A DNA stretch of 64,000 nt from Sphingomonas sp. J315 (GTDB taxonomy: Bacteria > Pseudomonadota > Alphaproteobacteria > Sphingomonadales > Sphingomonadaceae), in assembly GCF_024666595.1 (NCBI RefSeq), contig NZ_CP088296.1:3710501-3774500 (forward strand). Direction: 5' to 3'. The position numbers were made by a program, and so were the translations under genes. Positions 35,046 through 43,827 of this stretch are shown piece after piece. A model generated the notes under the pieces. That model did no database searches, was not told the DNA's origin, and was given only the letters and a program-made list of their open reading frames with translations. How positions within the stretch are numbered: the stretch's first letter is position 1; each line of letters starts with the position of its first letter.

Positions 35046-36335
35046 TCAATCGCAGGCGCGGTGCAGCTTCTGGGCGATCCAGGCCGAGACAATGGCCATG
35101 CCCGCCACGAACAACAGCTGATTCGACGGGCCGACGCCCAGCGCGGTGATGCCGATCACCATAAGCGCACCCAGCACCATCCCGAACGCGTTGACGATAT
35201 TGTTCGCCGCCACGGTGCGCGCGGTCTGATCCTTCGTCACAGTCGTGGTGAGGAATGCGTAGAGCGGCACCACGAACATGCCGCCAGCGATGGCGATTGC
35301 CATCAGCGTTGCCAGCACCAGCCATGCCTGAGGCATCGCGATGAAACCGAGCATGTCGTAGAGCTGGCCGGGCGCGGCAGGGATCCAGAATTTCGATTCG
35401 AACGAGAAGGCGACGACGAACCCCGCCATCGCAATGACCGAGATCGGCGAGTATTTCGCCGAAATCTCCCCCTTCAGCATCGCGTTGATGATCACCGACC
35501 CGATCGCCACGCCGACCGAGAAGGTCGCGATCATCAGGCTCGCCACGCGCTCGTCGGAGGTCAGCACATTCTTCGCCAGCGGGGTGAAGATGACGATCAG
35601 TACCGATCCCATCGTCCAGAAGAAGCTGATCGCACAGATCGCCCAGAACAGGCGGGGGATGTGCATCGTGTTTGAGATCAGCCGCCACGACGCGGTGAAC
35701 GGGTTGAAATTGAGCTTGAGCTTCGCCCCCTGGCGCGGGGCAGCGGGGACCATGCGGCCGGTGAACCAGCCGATGAATGCGACGATCAGCGTCAGCCAGC
35801 CCGCAGTCTCGATCGACACCCAGCCGGCGATGACGGTGCCGAGCAGGATCGACAGATAGGTCGCGGCCTCGACCATACCCGTGCCGCCAAGCACCTCGTC
35901 CTCCTTCAGATGCTGGGGCAGAATCGCGTATTTGATCGGACCGAAAAAGGTGGAGTGCGTACCGAGCATCAACACCGCGCCCAGCATCATGCCGACCCCG
36001 ACCATCGGATAGCCGAGCTTGGCGACGATGATGCCGCACCCGCCGAAGATCATGATGCCGATCTCCGCCGTTTTTACGATGCGGATGATCTGCGCCTTGT
36101 CATAGGTATCCGCGAGCTGGCCCGATAGCGCGGAAAGCAGGACGAAGGGGAGCAGCGCTACGCCGGTGGCGAGCGCGTTGAACACGAACTCCGTCTCCGG
36201 GTCGTTCAGCACCTGATAGGTGGCGAACAACACCATCGCAGTCTTGAACAGATTGTCGTTGAAGGCCCCCAGGAACTGCGTGACGAACAGGGGGAGAAAC
36301 CGGCGCTCCTTGAGCAGTCCGAGCGCGTTGTTCAT
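35046..36335 (-). CDS. MFS transporter, LplT-like
   Basis: The product has 429 residues, from ATG 36335. The longer open frame upstream (to 36575) is basic and low in hydrophobicity, unlike an MFS N-terminus. It has about 12 hydrophobic segments. RRFLPLFVTQFLGAFNDNLF is the first-helix signature of the LplT/Aas family of lysophospholipid or 2-acyl-glycerophosphoethanolamine transporters. It probably flips lysophospholipids across the inner membrane for re-acylation, though the substrate is not shown here. It is divergent from pgsA, another phospholipid gene, which fits. Confidence 0.82.
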   Translation of the reverse strand: MNNALGLLKERRFLPLFVTQFLGAFNDNLFKTAMVLFATYQVLNDPETEFVFNALATGVALLPFVLLSALSGQLADTYDKAQIIRIVKTAEIGIMIFGGCGIIVAKLGYPMVGVGMMLGAVLMLGTHSTFFGPIKYAILPQHLKEDEVLGGTGMVEAATYLSILLGTVIAGWVSIETAGWLTLIVAFIGWFTGRMVPAAPRQGAKLKLNFNPFTASWRLISNTMHIPRLFWAICAISFFWTMGSVLIVIFTPLAKNVLTSDERVASLMIATFSVGVAIGSVIINAMLKGEISAKYSPISVIAMAGFVVAFSFESKFWIPAAPGQLYDMLGFIAMPQAWLVLATLMAIAIAGGMFVVPLYAFLTTTVTKDQTARTVAANNIVNAFGMVLGALMVIGITALGVGPSNQLLFVAGMAIVSAWIAQKLHRACD

Positions 36336-36462
36336 ATGCGTGGCGGGCCTTCGTCCGTCAAAACTGGCGCTGACATAGCCGGGGCGTGCGGGGCGCGGCA
36401 ACCGGATATCGCGTGACGATCGGGGGATGATCGCGGCGGCGCACAGTGCTAGGGCAGGAGCT

Positions 36463-37017
36463 ATGCTGACGCTGCCAAACGTCCTGACGCTGTCGCGAAT
36501 CGTCACCGTACCGCTGCTGGTGTTCTTCCTGTGGTGGCCGGAATGGCAGGCCGGATATGCGCTTGGATTCGCCACCTACTGCCTGATGGGATTCACCGAT
36601 TATTTCGACGGCTATCTCGCGCGGTCGCGGGGGACGGTGTCGAAGCTGGGCGTGTTCCTCGATCCGATCGCCGACAAGATTATGGTCGCCGCGGTGATCC
36701 TGATTCTCTGCGCCAAGGAACTGATCCCCGGCATCCACATGATCGCCGCGCTGATCATCCTGCTGCGCGAGATCGCGGTGTCGGGGCTGCGCGAGTTTCT
36801 GGGCGGCATCCAGGTATCGGTGCCGGTGTCGGCGCTCGCGAAGTGGAAGACAGCATTGCAGCTGACGTCGCTGGGCGGGCTGATTCTTGCGGGCGCGCTG
36901 CCAGGATGGGCGTGGGTGCATGATACCAGCCTCACGATGCTTTGGGCAGCGGCGGCGCTGACGCTGATCACCGGCTGGGACTATCTGCGCGTCGGCCTCA
37001 AGCATATGGATAGTTGA
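36463..37017 (+). CDS. pgsA: CDP-diacylglycerol--glycerol-3-phosphate 3-phosphatidyltransferase
   Basis: The enzyme has 184 residues, from ATG 36463, preceded by GGCAGGAG. It makes phosphatidylglycerol phosphate at the inner membrane. The CDP-alcohol phosphotransferase signature is complete: TDYFDGYLARSRGTVSKLGV then FLDPIADK (Dx2DGx2ARx8Gx3Dx3D). Four to five transmembrane helices are visible. The earlier in-frame start at 36427 adds only a non-hydrophobic leader. Its stop overlaps the moaD start (TGATG), so moaD and moaE are co-translated with it. Confidence 0.95.
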   Translation: MLTLPNVLTLSRIVTVPLLVFFLWWPEWQAGYALGFATYCLMGFTDYFDGYLARSRGTVSKLGVFLDPIADKIMVAAVILILCAKELIPGIHMIAALIILLREIAVSGLREFLGGIQVSVPVSALAKWKTALQLTSLGGLILAGALPGWAWVHDTSLTMLWAAAALTLITGWDYLRVGLKHMDS

Positions 37018-37268
37018 TGCGGCTGCTCTATTTCGCCTGGGTCCGCGAGACGATCGGGGTGGGCGAGGAGGACGTGCACCCGCCCGAAGCGGTGCGAACC
37101 GTCGCCGATCTGATCGACTGGCTGGGCGGACGCAGCGACAGGCACGCGCAGGCGTTCGCCGACCCGGCACGGCTGCGCGCTGCAGTAGATCAGAAGTTCG
37201 TGGCGCTCGACGCCCTGCTGGGATCGCCGCGTGAAGTTGCGATCTTCCCTCCGGTGACTGGCGGATGA
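37017..37268 (+). CDS. moaD: Molybdopterin synthase small subunit
   Basis: The product has 83 residues with a ubiquitin-like fold, ending in the required Gly-Gly (FPPVTGG), which is adenylated and thiocarboxylated before sulphur transfer to precursor Z. RLLYFAWVRETIGVGEEDV is the family start. ATG 37017 overlaps the pgsA stop by one base, and its stop overlaps moaE by 4 bases, so synthase subunits are made together. Confidence 0.93.
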   Translation: MRLLYFAWVRETIGVGEEDVHPPEAVRTVADLIDWLGGRSDRHAQAFADPARLRAAVDQKFVALDALLGSPREVAIFPPVTGG

Positions 37269-37705
37269 TCCGCATCTCGGTCGATCTCGCGCCGATCGAC
37301 GTCGGCGTCGAACTTGCCGGAATTGAAGAGTGCGGGGCTGGAGGGATTGCCAGCTTCATCGGCGTGGTGCGCGGCGAGGATGGCGTCACTTGCCTGGAGC
37401 TGGAACATTATCCCGGCATGACCGAAGCCGTGCTGTGCGACCTCGCCGAACAGGCGATGGCGCGCTGGAGGCTGGTGTCGGCAGTGATCGTCCACCGCGT
37501 CGGGTCGATGGAGCCGGGCGAGCGGATCGTGCTGGTCGCGACCGCAGCGGCACATCGCGGTGCGGCGCTGGAGGCGTGTGCGTTCCTGATCGACCGACTC
37601 AAGACCGAGGCGCCGTTCTGGAAGCGGGAGCGCCGCGGGGAGCATAGCGCATGGGTTGATGCACGAGTCAGTGATGCGGAGACGGCGGCTCGCTGGCTCG
37701 ACTAG
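37265..37705 (+). CDS. moaE: Molybdopterin synthase catalytic subunit
   Basis: The product has 146 residues. AGGIASFIGVVRGEDGVTCL, LELEHYPGMTEAVL and IVHRVGSMEPGERIVLVATA are family hallmarks, and PFWKRERRGEHSAWVDA carries the conserved Lys and Arg of the active site. It combines with MoaD to form molybdopterin synthase, which converts precursor Z to molybdopterin. Its TAG stop and the stop of the convergent oxyR share the bases CTAG. Confidence 0.95.
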   Translation: MIRISVDLAPIDVGVELAGIEECGAGGIASFIGVVRGEDGVTCLELEHYPGMTEAVLCDLAEQAMARWRLVSAVIVHRVGSMEPGERIVLVATAAAHRGAALEACAFLIDRLKTEAPFWKRERRGEHSAWVDARVSDAETAARWLD

Positions 37706-38616
37706 TCGGCGTCGGTTCCAGCCTGGGCCAATACGTCCGCCAGCAACCTGAAATCGCGCTCCCGCGGGCTCGCCCTACGCCACACCAGTGCGATGCGGCG
37801 TGACGGATTGTCCGCCTGAAGCGGGCGGGCGGTGATATGGGTGTGGTCGAGGATGCCGGCAGCGATCGCCATCTCGGGCAGCATCGTCACCCCCAAGCCG
37901 TTGTCGACCATCTGGACCATCGTGTGCAGCGAGGTGCCGAGCATCGTCGCCTCGGCGCGCAATTCGGGGCGGTTGCACGCGGCGAGAGCATGATCCTTGA
38001 GGCAGTGGCCATCCTCGAGCAGCAGCAGCCGTGTCTCGTCGATCTCGCTCGCGGTGACGCTGGCGTGGTCGGGCTCATACTCGCCCTCGGGAAAGGCGAC
38101 GAACAGCGGGTCGTCGAACAGCGGCGCGGTTTCGACGTCGCCGCAGGCATAGGGCAGGGCGAGGAGCACGCAGTCGGTACGCCCCGTGTGCAGGCTCTCG
38201 CACGCCGCGCCGCTCGGCTCCTCGCGCAGGAACAGCTTGAGGTCGGGATAGTCGCGTCGCAGCCTGGGGAGGATGCGGGGGAGCAGAAATGGTGCAATCG
38301 TCGGGATGACGCTCATCCGCATCTCGCCCGACAGCGGGCGCCCGGCGGCGCGGGCGAGATCGGCGAGTTCGTCGGCTTCGCGCAGCACGCGCCGCGCCTT
38401 GTCGACGATCCGCTCACCCAGCGGCGTGAAGCGGACGACGCGGCGCGTGCGCTCGACCAGCACGACGCCGATCAGCGTCTCCAGCTCGCGCAGGCCGGCG
38501 GACAGGGTCGATTGCGTGACGAAACACGCCTCCGCCGCGCGCCCGAAATGGCCATGGTCCTTGAGCGCAACCAGATATTGCAGCTGCTTGAGCGTGGGGA
38601 GGTAGGTCTGCGCCAT
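37702..38616 (-). CDS. oxyR: Hydrogen-peroxide-sensing LysR-type regulator OxyR
   Basis: The protein has 304 residues from ATG 38616. The N-terminal helix-turn-helix is FGRAAEACFVTQSTLSAGLR. The effector domain has LLLLEDGHCLKDHALAACNR, matching the redox cysteines of E. coli OxyR (199 and 208) with the same spacing of nine. Oxidation forms a disulphide that turns on peroxide-defence genes. ahpC and ahpF lie 3 kb away and are likely targets. A dyad ATCGAT...ATCGAT just upstream (38618-38634) may be an autoregulatory site. Confidence 0.93.
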   Translation of the reverse strand: MAQTYLPTLKQLQYLVALKDHGHFGRAAEACFVTQSTLSAGLRELETLIGVVLVERTRRVVRFTPLGERIVDKARRVLREADELADLARAAGRPLSGEMRMSVIPTIAPFLLPRILPRLRRDYPDLKLFLREEPSGAACESLHTGRTDCVLLALPYACGDVETAPLFDDPLFVAFPEGEYEPDHASVTASEIDETRLLLLEDGHCLKDHALAACNRPELRAEATMLGTSLHTMVQMVDNGLGVTMLPEMAIAAGILDHTHITARPLQADNPSRRIALVWRRASPRERDFRLLADVLAQAGTDAD

Positions 38617-38677
38617 TGATCGATCCAATCGATTGATGGCGACGATATAAGTGGGAAGCGCGATATTACCAAGGTAT

Positions 38678-38712
38678 GGCGGCGGCGCTCCGCGCGATTG
38701 GCACCGCCGCCG
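38678..38712 (-). terminator. GC-rich hairpin after the SDR gene
   Basis: GGCGGCGGCG pairs with CCGCCGCC across about 15 bases, downstream of the SDR stop and before oxyR. There is no T-run, so termination is uncertain. Confidence 0.45.
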
Positions 38713-38718
38713 TTGACC

Positions 38719-39462
38719 TCAGCGCGCGCCAGCCAGCGCTACCGCGTCCGGACCTGCGGGAAAGCTGAGTTGCCCGGTTTCGTCATGGACCGCGCGCCAC
38801 ACGCCGTCAGCCACATCCGCTTCGGTCGTGAACTGCGCCGGGGTGGCGAAGGCGGTTAGCACCGGCTCGGCGAAGGGCATGTAAGCCGCAGGTATCGCAT
38901 CCTCGATCCGCGTGCCCGAATTTTGGATGAAGCGCGTGGTCGGACCATAGCCGGGTTGGACCAGCTTGGCGCGGATGCCGAAAGCGGCGAGTTCGTGCGC
39001 GAGCGCACCGGTGAACCCCTCGATCGCGGTCTTGCTGGCCGTATAGACCGACACCAGGGGCATCGGGCCCAGCACTGCGCTCGACGTGACATTGACGACC
39101 ACGCCCGATCGCTGCGCGCGGAAACCGGGGATGACTGCCTGGGTCATTGCCATCACGCCAAAGGTGTTGGTTTCGAAGATTTCGCGCACCTTGTGCATCG
39201 CCATCGCTTCAGCCACGCCGATCGCGCCGATGCCGGCATTGTTGACTAGCGCGTCGATCGGCCCGGCAGCTTCGATCGCGGCGGAGATGCTCTCCGGCCG
39301 TGTGACGTCGAGTCCGATCACGCGAATGCGCTCGCAACGGGGCAGGATGTCGAGCCGCGGCGTGCGCATCGTCGCAATGACGCGCCAGCCCCGGGCGTGG
39401 AAGTGGCGGGCGGTTTCGAGGCCATAGCCCGAGGAACTGCCGGTTATCAGAATAGTCTTCAT
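38719..39462 (-). CDS. Short-chain dehydrogenase/reductase
   Basis: The enzyme has 247 residues, from ATG 39462. ILITGSSSGYGLETARHF is the TGxxxGxG cofactor motif, LVNNAGIGAIGVAEAMAM contains NNAG, and NVTSSAVLG followed by VYTASKTAIEG gives the Ser and Tyr-x3-Lys catalytic residues. An Arg after strand 2 (ATMRTPRLD) suggests NADP(H). Substrate is unknown. It is divergent from an AraC regulator with an AraC-type cupin, which probably controls it. Confidence 0.88.
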   Translation of the reverse strand: MKTILITGSSSGYGLETARHFHARGWRVIATMRTPRLDILPRCERIRVIGLDVTRPESISAAIEAAGPIDALVNNAGIGAIGVAEAMAMHKVREIFETNTFGVMAMTQAVIPGFRAQRSGVVVNVTSSAVLGPMPLVSVYTASKTAIEGFTGALAHELAAFGIRAKLVQPGYGPTTRFIQNSGTRIEDAIPAAYMPFAEPVLTAFATPAQFTTEADVADGVWRAVHDETGQLSFPAGPDAVALAGAR

Positions 39463-39561
39463 TGGGGGGCTCCATGCGTTGTTCTGCACGGAGGTGATGC
39501 CCCGGACGAGGGCGGACGATCTACGATTGAAAATCCAGATTTAGTTTGCGATGGTCCAAAA

Positions 39562-40461
39562 ATGGCCGACCCACTCAGTGAGATTATCGCCCTTCTCAAG
39601 CCTCGGGCGGTGTTTTCCAAGCTCATCAGCGGTGCGGGGCGATGGGGCGTGCGCTATGGCGACTATGGCGCGCCCAGCTTTTGCACCGTGATCGACGGGC
39701 GCTGCCGTCTGGCGGTTGACGGACAGGATCCGTTGACGATTGAGGCGGGCGATTTCGTGCTGATGCCCGCGACGCCGGGTTTTGTGCTGTCCGGGTTCGA
39801 GCCGGTAGTCCCGAACTTCATCGATCCGCATGCGGCACCGTTGCCGGTCGGCGAATTGCGCCACGGCGATTCCGACGCCATGCCCGATGTGCGATTGCTC
39901 GGCGGCTATTTCAGTTTCGCGTCGCCCGATACGGGGCTGCTGGTGTCGCTCCTGCCCCAGTTGATCCATGTGCGTGGTGTGAATCGGCTGTCGGCGCTGG
40001 TGGCACTGGTGGGGGAAGAAACGCACGATGCGCGGCCCGGGCGTGATCTGGTGCTCGAACGCCTCGTCGAGATCCTGCTGGTCGAAGCGCTGCGGGCGAC
40101 GCAGGAGGAGGCCCCGCCGGGGCTGTTGCGCGGCCTGGGTGACCGACGGCTAGCGGCGGCGATGCGCGCGATGCATGCCGACCCGGCCCGGGCGTGGACG
40201 ATGGGCGAGTTGGGGCGCAGTGCCGGAATGTCGCGCTCCGCCTTTTTCAATCATTTCAGCCGAGCGGTCGGGGTGCCGCCGATGGAATATCTACTCGGCT
40301 GGCGAATGGCACTCGCGAAGGACCTGTTGCGCGCCGGGCAACTTGCGTTGGCCGAGGTCGCGGAGCGCGTCGGCTATGGCTCGGCCAGCACCTTTAGCAC
40401 TGCGTTCAGCCGACATGTTGGTCAGCCGCCGGGGCGGTTCGCGCGCGGCGTGGCGGCGTAA
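39562..40461 (+). CDS. AraC-family transcriptional regulator with cupin N-domain
   Basis: The protein has 299 residues from ATG 39562; the in-frame extension to 39397 lacks family features. Residues 1-180 form the cupin_6 ligand-binding domain (FCTVIDGRCRLAVDGQDPLT, EAGDFVLMPATPGFVLSG). The C-terminal AraC domain has two helix-turn-helix units (WTMGELGRSAGMSRSAFFNH and LAEVAERVGYGSASTFSTAF). It is divergent from the SDR gene over 99 bases, so it likely regulates that gene and itself. It terminates at the hairpin before ahpF. Confidence 0.9.
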   Translation: MADPLSEIIALLKPRAVFSKLISGAGRWGVRYGDYGAPSFCTVIDGRCRLAVDGQDPLTIEAGDFVLMPATPGFVLSGFEPVVPNFIDPHAAPLPVGELRHGDSDAMPDVRLLGGYFSFASPDTGLLVSLLPQLIHVRGVNRLSALVALVGEETHDARPGRDLVLERLVEILLVEALRATQEEAPPGLLRGLGDRRLAAAMRAMHADPARAWTMGELGRSAGMSRSAFFNHFSRAVGVPPMEYLLGWRMALAKDLLRAGQLALAEVAERVGYGSASTFSTAFSRHVGQPPGRFARGVAA

Positions 40462-40473
40462 GCAACGCGATAA

Positions 40474-40502
40474 CGCCACCCCTGCATTCTACGGGGGTGG
40501 CG
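40474..40502. terminator. Bidirectional terminator hairpin
   Basis: CGCCACCCC pairs perfectly with GGGGTGGCG around a 10-11 base loop. It lies between the convergent ends of the AraC regulator and ahpF. Confidence 0.7.
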
Positions 40503-40512
40503 CTCTGCCGGG

Positions 40513-42097
40513 TCAGGCGGCGGCCGCGGTCTCGATCTCTTCGGCGGGGAGCCGGATGAGATAATCGAAAGCCGAGAGGCCGGCGGTTGCGCCTGCACCC
40601 ATCGCGATCACAATTTGCTTGTAGGGGACGGTCGTCACGTCGCCCGCAGCGAAGACGCCCGGTAGGCTCGTCTTGCCGTTTGCGTCAACCTCAATTTCGC
40701 CGCGCTGCGACAGAGCGAGCGTGCCCTTGAGCCATTCGGTGTTGGGGACGAGGCCGATCTGGACGAAAATGCCCTCCAGCGCGATTTCATGTTCCGCGCC
40801 CGTGGTGCGGTCCTGATAGGTCAGGCCCGTGACCTTCTCCGCGCCGTTGACACGGGTTGTGAGCGCCGAAGTAATCACCTGAACATTGGACAGGCTGGCG
40901 AGCTTGCGCTGAAGCACGGCGTCGGCGCGCAGCTGGTCGTCATATTCGATCAGCGTGACGTGGCCGACGATGCCGGCGAGGTCGATCGCTGCCTCGACAC
41001 CAGAATTGCCGCCGCCGATCACCGCGACCCGCTTGCCCTTGAACAGCGGGCCGTCGCAGTGCGGGCAATAGGCCACGCCCTTGTTGCGATATTCGTCCTC
41101 GCCGGGGACGCCCATCTGGCGCCAGCGGGCGCCGGTCGACAGGATGATCGTCTTGGCCTTCAGGCTCGCGCCATTGGCCAGCACCACCTCATGCGAGCCG
41201 CCTTCACGCGCCGCCGGAATCAGCTTCTCGGCGCGCTGCAGGTTCATGATGTCGACGCCATTTTCCTTGACGTGACCTTCGAGCTGGGCGGCGAGCTTGG
41301 GGCCTTCGGTGTAGGGGGACGGAGATGAAATTCTCGATGCCCATCGTGTCGAGCACCTGCCCGCCGAAGCGTTCGGCGGCGATTCCGACGCGCAGCCCCT
41401 TGCGCGCGGTGTAGATCGCCGACGCCGCACCGGCAGGGCCGCCGCCGACGATCAGGACGTCGAACGGCTCCTTGGCTGCGAGCTTCTCGGCCGCCTTGGC
41501 CTCCGCGCCGCTGTCGAGCTTCGCGACGATCTGCTCCAGCTCCATCCGGCCCGATCCGAACAATTCGCCGTTCAGATAGACGGTGGGGACGGCGAGCACC
41601 TGGCGTGCATCGACCTCTTCCTTGAACAGCGCGCCGTCGATCGCGACGTGGCTGATCCGTGGGTTGAGCACCGCCATCAGGTTGAGCGCCTGCACCACGT
41701 CGGGGCAGTTCTGGCAGCTGAGCGAGAAATAGGTTTCGAAGTGGAGGTCGCCGTCGAGGCCCTTGACCGTTTCGATCACGTCCTGCGCCGCCTTGGACGG
41801 GTGGCCGCCGACCTGAAGCAGGGCCAGCACCAGGCTGGTGAATTCATGCCCCATCGGGATGCCGGCGAAGCGCACGCCGATATCGGTACCCGCGCGGCGG
41901 ATCATGAAGCTGGGCGTGCGCTTGTCGTCGTTCGTGCGGACCAGCGTGATCTTGCCGGAGAGGTCGGCAATTTCGGCGAGCAGGGTCTCCAGCTCGCGCG
42001 ACTTGGCATCGTCGCCAAGGCTCGCAACCAGTTCCACCGATTCGCGGATATGGACGAGATAGGCTTCCAGCTGCTGCTTGAGGTGCGCGTCGAGCAT
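40513..42097 (-). pseudogene. ahpF: Alkyl hydroperoxide reductase subunit F, apparent frameshift
   Basis: AhpF is the flavin disulphide reductase that recycles AhpC. The start is ATG 42097 ([20 protein letters not shown]). The N-terminal glutaredoxin-like pair is present with [11 protein letters not shown], then FAD-binding [20 protein letters not shown], and in the second frame [20 protein letters not shown] with the CxxC and NADH-binding motif. The frame breaks in GGGGG at 41314-41318: four G restores [19 protein letters not shown]. Corrected length 527 residues, the family norm. A sequencing indel is more likely than a true pseudogene. Confidence 0.9.
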
Positions 42098-42203
42098 GGT
42101 GAAACTCCTGTATCTGAAAACGAAACGGCCCGGGGTGAGGGGAGGCTCACCCCGGGTCGCATAGGGCACCCGACGAGGGGGGAGGTGGGTGCCCCAGGTT
42201 GCG

Positions 42204-42767
42204 TCAGATCTTGCCGACCAGATCGAGCGACGGGGCGAGGGTGGTTTCGCCTTCTTCCCACTTGGCCGGGCAGACTTCGCCCGGATGCGCCGCGATATAC
42301 TGAGCCGCCTTGATCTTGCGGAGCAGCTCGGCCGCGTTACGGCCGACGCCTTCGCTGGTGATCTCGACCAGCTGGATCACGCCTTCCGGGTCGATCACGA
42401 AGGTGCCGCGGTCCGCCAGACCCTGGCCCTCACGCAGAACGTCGAAGTTCTTCGACAGATTGTGGTTCTGGTCGCCCAGCATGTAATAGTTGATCTTGCC
42501 GATCGCGGGCGAGGTGTCGTGCCACGCCTTGTGGCTGAAATGCGTGTCGGTCGACACCGAATAGACCTCGACGCCCATCTTCTGCAGGGTCGGGTAGATG
42601 TCAGCGAGATCCTCCAGCTCGGTCGGGCAGACAAAGGTGAAGTCGGCCGGGTAGAAGAAGAACACCGCCCACTTGCCGCGCACGTCGGCGTCGGTGACCT
42701 CGACGAACTTGCCTTGCTTGAACGCGGTTGCCGTGAACGGCTTCAGCTCGCTACCGATGAGCGCCAT
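42204..42767 (-). CDS. ahpC: Alkyl hydroperoxide reductase peroxiredoxin
   Basis: The product has 187 residues, from ATG 42767 with an AACAGAAAC leader. This 2-Cys peroxiredoxin reduces hydrogen peroxide and organic peroxides. The peroxidatic Cys47 is in [20 protein letters not shown] and the resolving Cys166 in [14 protein letters not shown]. It precedes ahpF by 106 bases and is expected to be OxyR-controlled. A perfect 19-bp palindrome lies 66-84 bases upstream. Confidence 0.97.
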   Translation of the reverse strand: MALIGSELKPFTATAFKQGKFVEVTDADVRGKWAVFFFYPADFTFVCPTELEDLADIYPTLQKMGVEVYSVSTDTHFSHKAWHDTSPAIGKINYYMLGDQNHNLSKNFDVLREGQGLADRGTFVIDPEGVIQLVEITSEGVGRNAAELLRKIKAAQYIAAHPGEVCPAKWEEGETTLAPSLDLVGKI

Positions 42768-42832
42768 GTTTCTGTTCTCCTGTGGATTGTGCAGTGCAGC
42801 TTGTGCGATGCGGCATATAGGGTGCGCCGCAG

Positions 42833-42851
42833 CACTTCCAAATTGGAAGTG
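42833..42851. promoter_or_regulatory. 19-bp palindrome upstream of ahpC
   Basis: CACTTCCAA and TTGGAAGTG flank a single central base. It lies between the TSUP transporter stop (42903) and the ahpC start (42767). It does not match the ATAG-N7-CTAT pattern of OxyR boxes, so another dimeric repressor may bind here. As a hairpin it lacks a T-run. Confidence 0.55.
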
Positions 42852-42902
42852 TCGCTGTCCGTGATCGAACAAATCACTCAATCGAGCGGAATTGATCGAA
42901 GC

Positions 42903-43667
42903 TCAAGTGAGCGCGCGATAGACGCTATAGCTGCTCGTCACGGTCAGAACGACGCCGACCAGAATCAGCAGCGTCTTGGTCGGCACGCGCTTGGCCAGGA
43001 TCGCGCCGAAGGGCGCCGCGATCACGCCGCCAATCAGCAGGCCGATAACCGCTTCGGTGAAGGCGGAAAAGCCGAGATGGAAGATGAAGGTGATCGAGAC
43101 GGACAGGGTAAGGAAGAACTCGACGCTGTTGACCGTGCCGATCGTGTAGCGCGGCTGCGTCCCCTGGATCAGCAAGTTGCTGGTCACTACGGGCCCCCAG
43201 CCGCCGCCGCCCGCCGCGTCAAGAAAGCCCCCGGCAAGTCCCAATGGCTCAACGATCTTCGGTTCGCGATGATGGCGTGTGGGAAAGCTGATGCCGCGCC
43301 ACAGCAGATACACGCCGATCAGCGCGAGGTAGGCCATCACATAGGGCCTCGTCACAGATGCATCGAGCGTGCTGAGCAGGTAAGCGCCCGTCACTCCACC
43401 GATCACACCGGGGATCAACAAACGGAAGAACAGCTTCCAGTTCACATTCTTGTGGATCGCATGGCTGATGCCCGACACGCCGGTCGTGAAGCATTCGGCA
43501 AGGTGGACACCGGCGGATGCGGTCGCCGGCGGGACGCCGAGAACGCTGACCAGCAGGGTGCTCGAGATCACCCCGAATGCCATACCCAGCGCGCCATCGA
43601 CGATCTGCGCGGCGAAGCCGACGGCGATGAACGGGAGCAGGGCCTGGAAGTCGATCCCTTCAAACAT
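42903..43667 (-). CDS. TSUP-family (TauE/SafE) sulfur-compound transporter
   Basis: The protein has 254 residues and about eight hydrophobic helices in two repeats, each with a Gly-rich motif (VDGALGMAFGVISSTLLVSV and FLDAAGGGGWGPVVTSNLLI). TSUP proteins export sulfite, sulfoacetate or related compounds. It is divergent from cysE, which supports a role in sulfur or cysteine metabolism, but the substrate is inferred. The start at 43667 is at the usual position before the first helix. Confidence 0.85.
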   Translation of the reverse strand: MFEGIDFQALLPFIAVGFAAQIVDGALGMAFGVISSTLLVSVLGVPPATASAGVHLAECFTTGVSGISHAIHKNVNWKLFFRLLIPGVIGGVTGAYLLSTLDASVTRPYVMAYLALIGVYLLWRGISFPTRHHREPKIVEPLGLAGGFLDAAGGGGWGPVVTSNLLIQGTQPRYTIGTVNSVEFFLTLSVSITFIFHLGFSAFTEAVIGLLIGGVIAAPFGAILAKRVPTKTLLILVGVVLTVTSSYSVYRALT

Positions 43668-43827
43668 TCACGCACCTCTCGCAGTCCATCTGGTCGCCCG
43701 GTTTGGCCATGCGGGCCAATTCCCACAAGATACATAGTGTTTAGACGCCTCAAGCCATAAACGTCGCGCGCTGGAAATGGGAGCCGCGACCGCCTAAATA
43801 TCTGTCCGAAGATAAAGGGGCGTAGCG

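Noticed and set aside
36336..36575. N-terminal extension of the MFS transporter
   Set aside because: The 80 extra residues are Arg/Ser/Pro-rich, lack a TM segment and overlap the region before pgsA; ATG 36335 fits the family start.
37702..37705. moaE and oxyR share their stop codons within CTAG
   Set aside because: Tail-to-tail overlap of a TAG stop on a palindrome is an expected coincidence (the XRE and HNH genes at 3470-3473 show the same); no functional meaning is needed.
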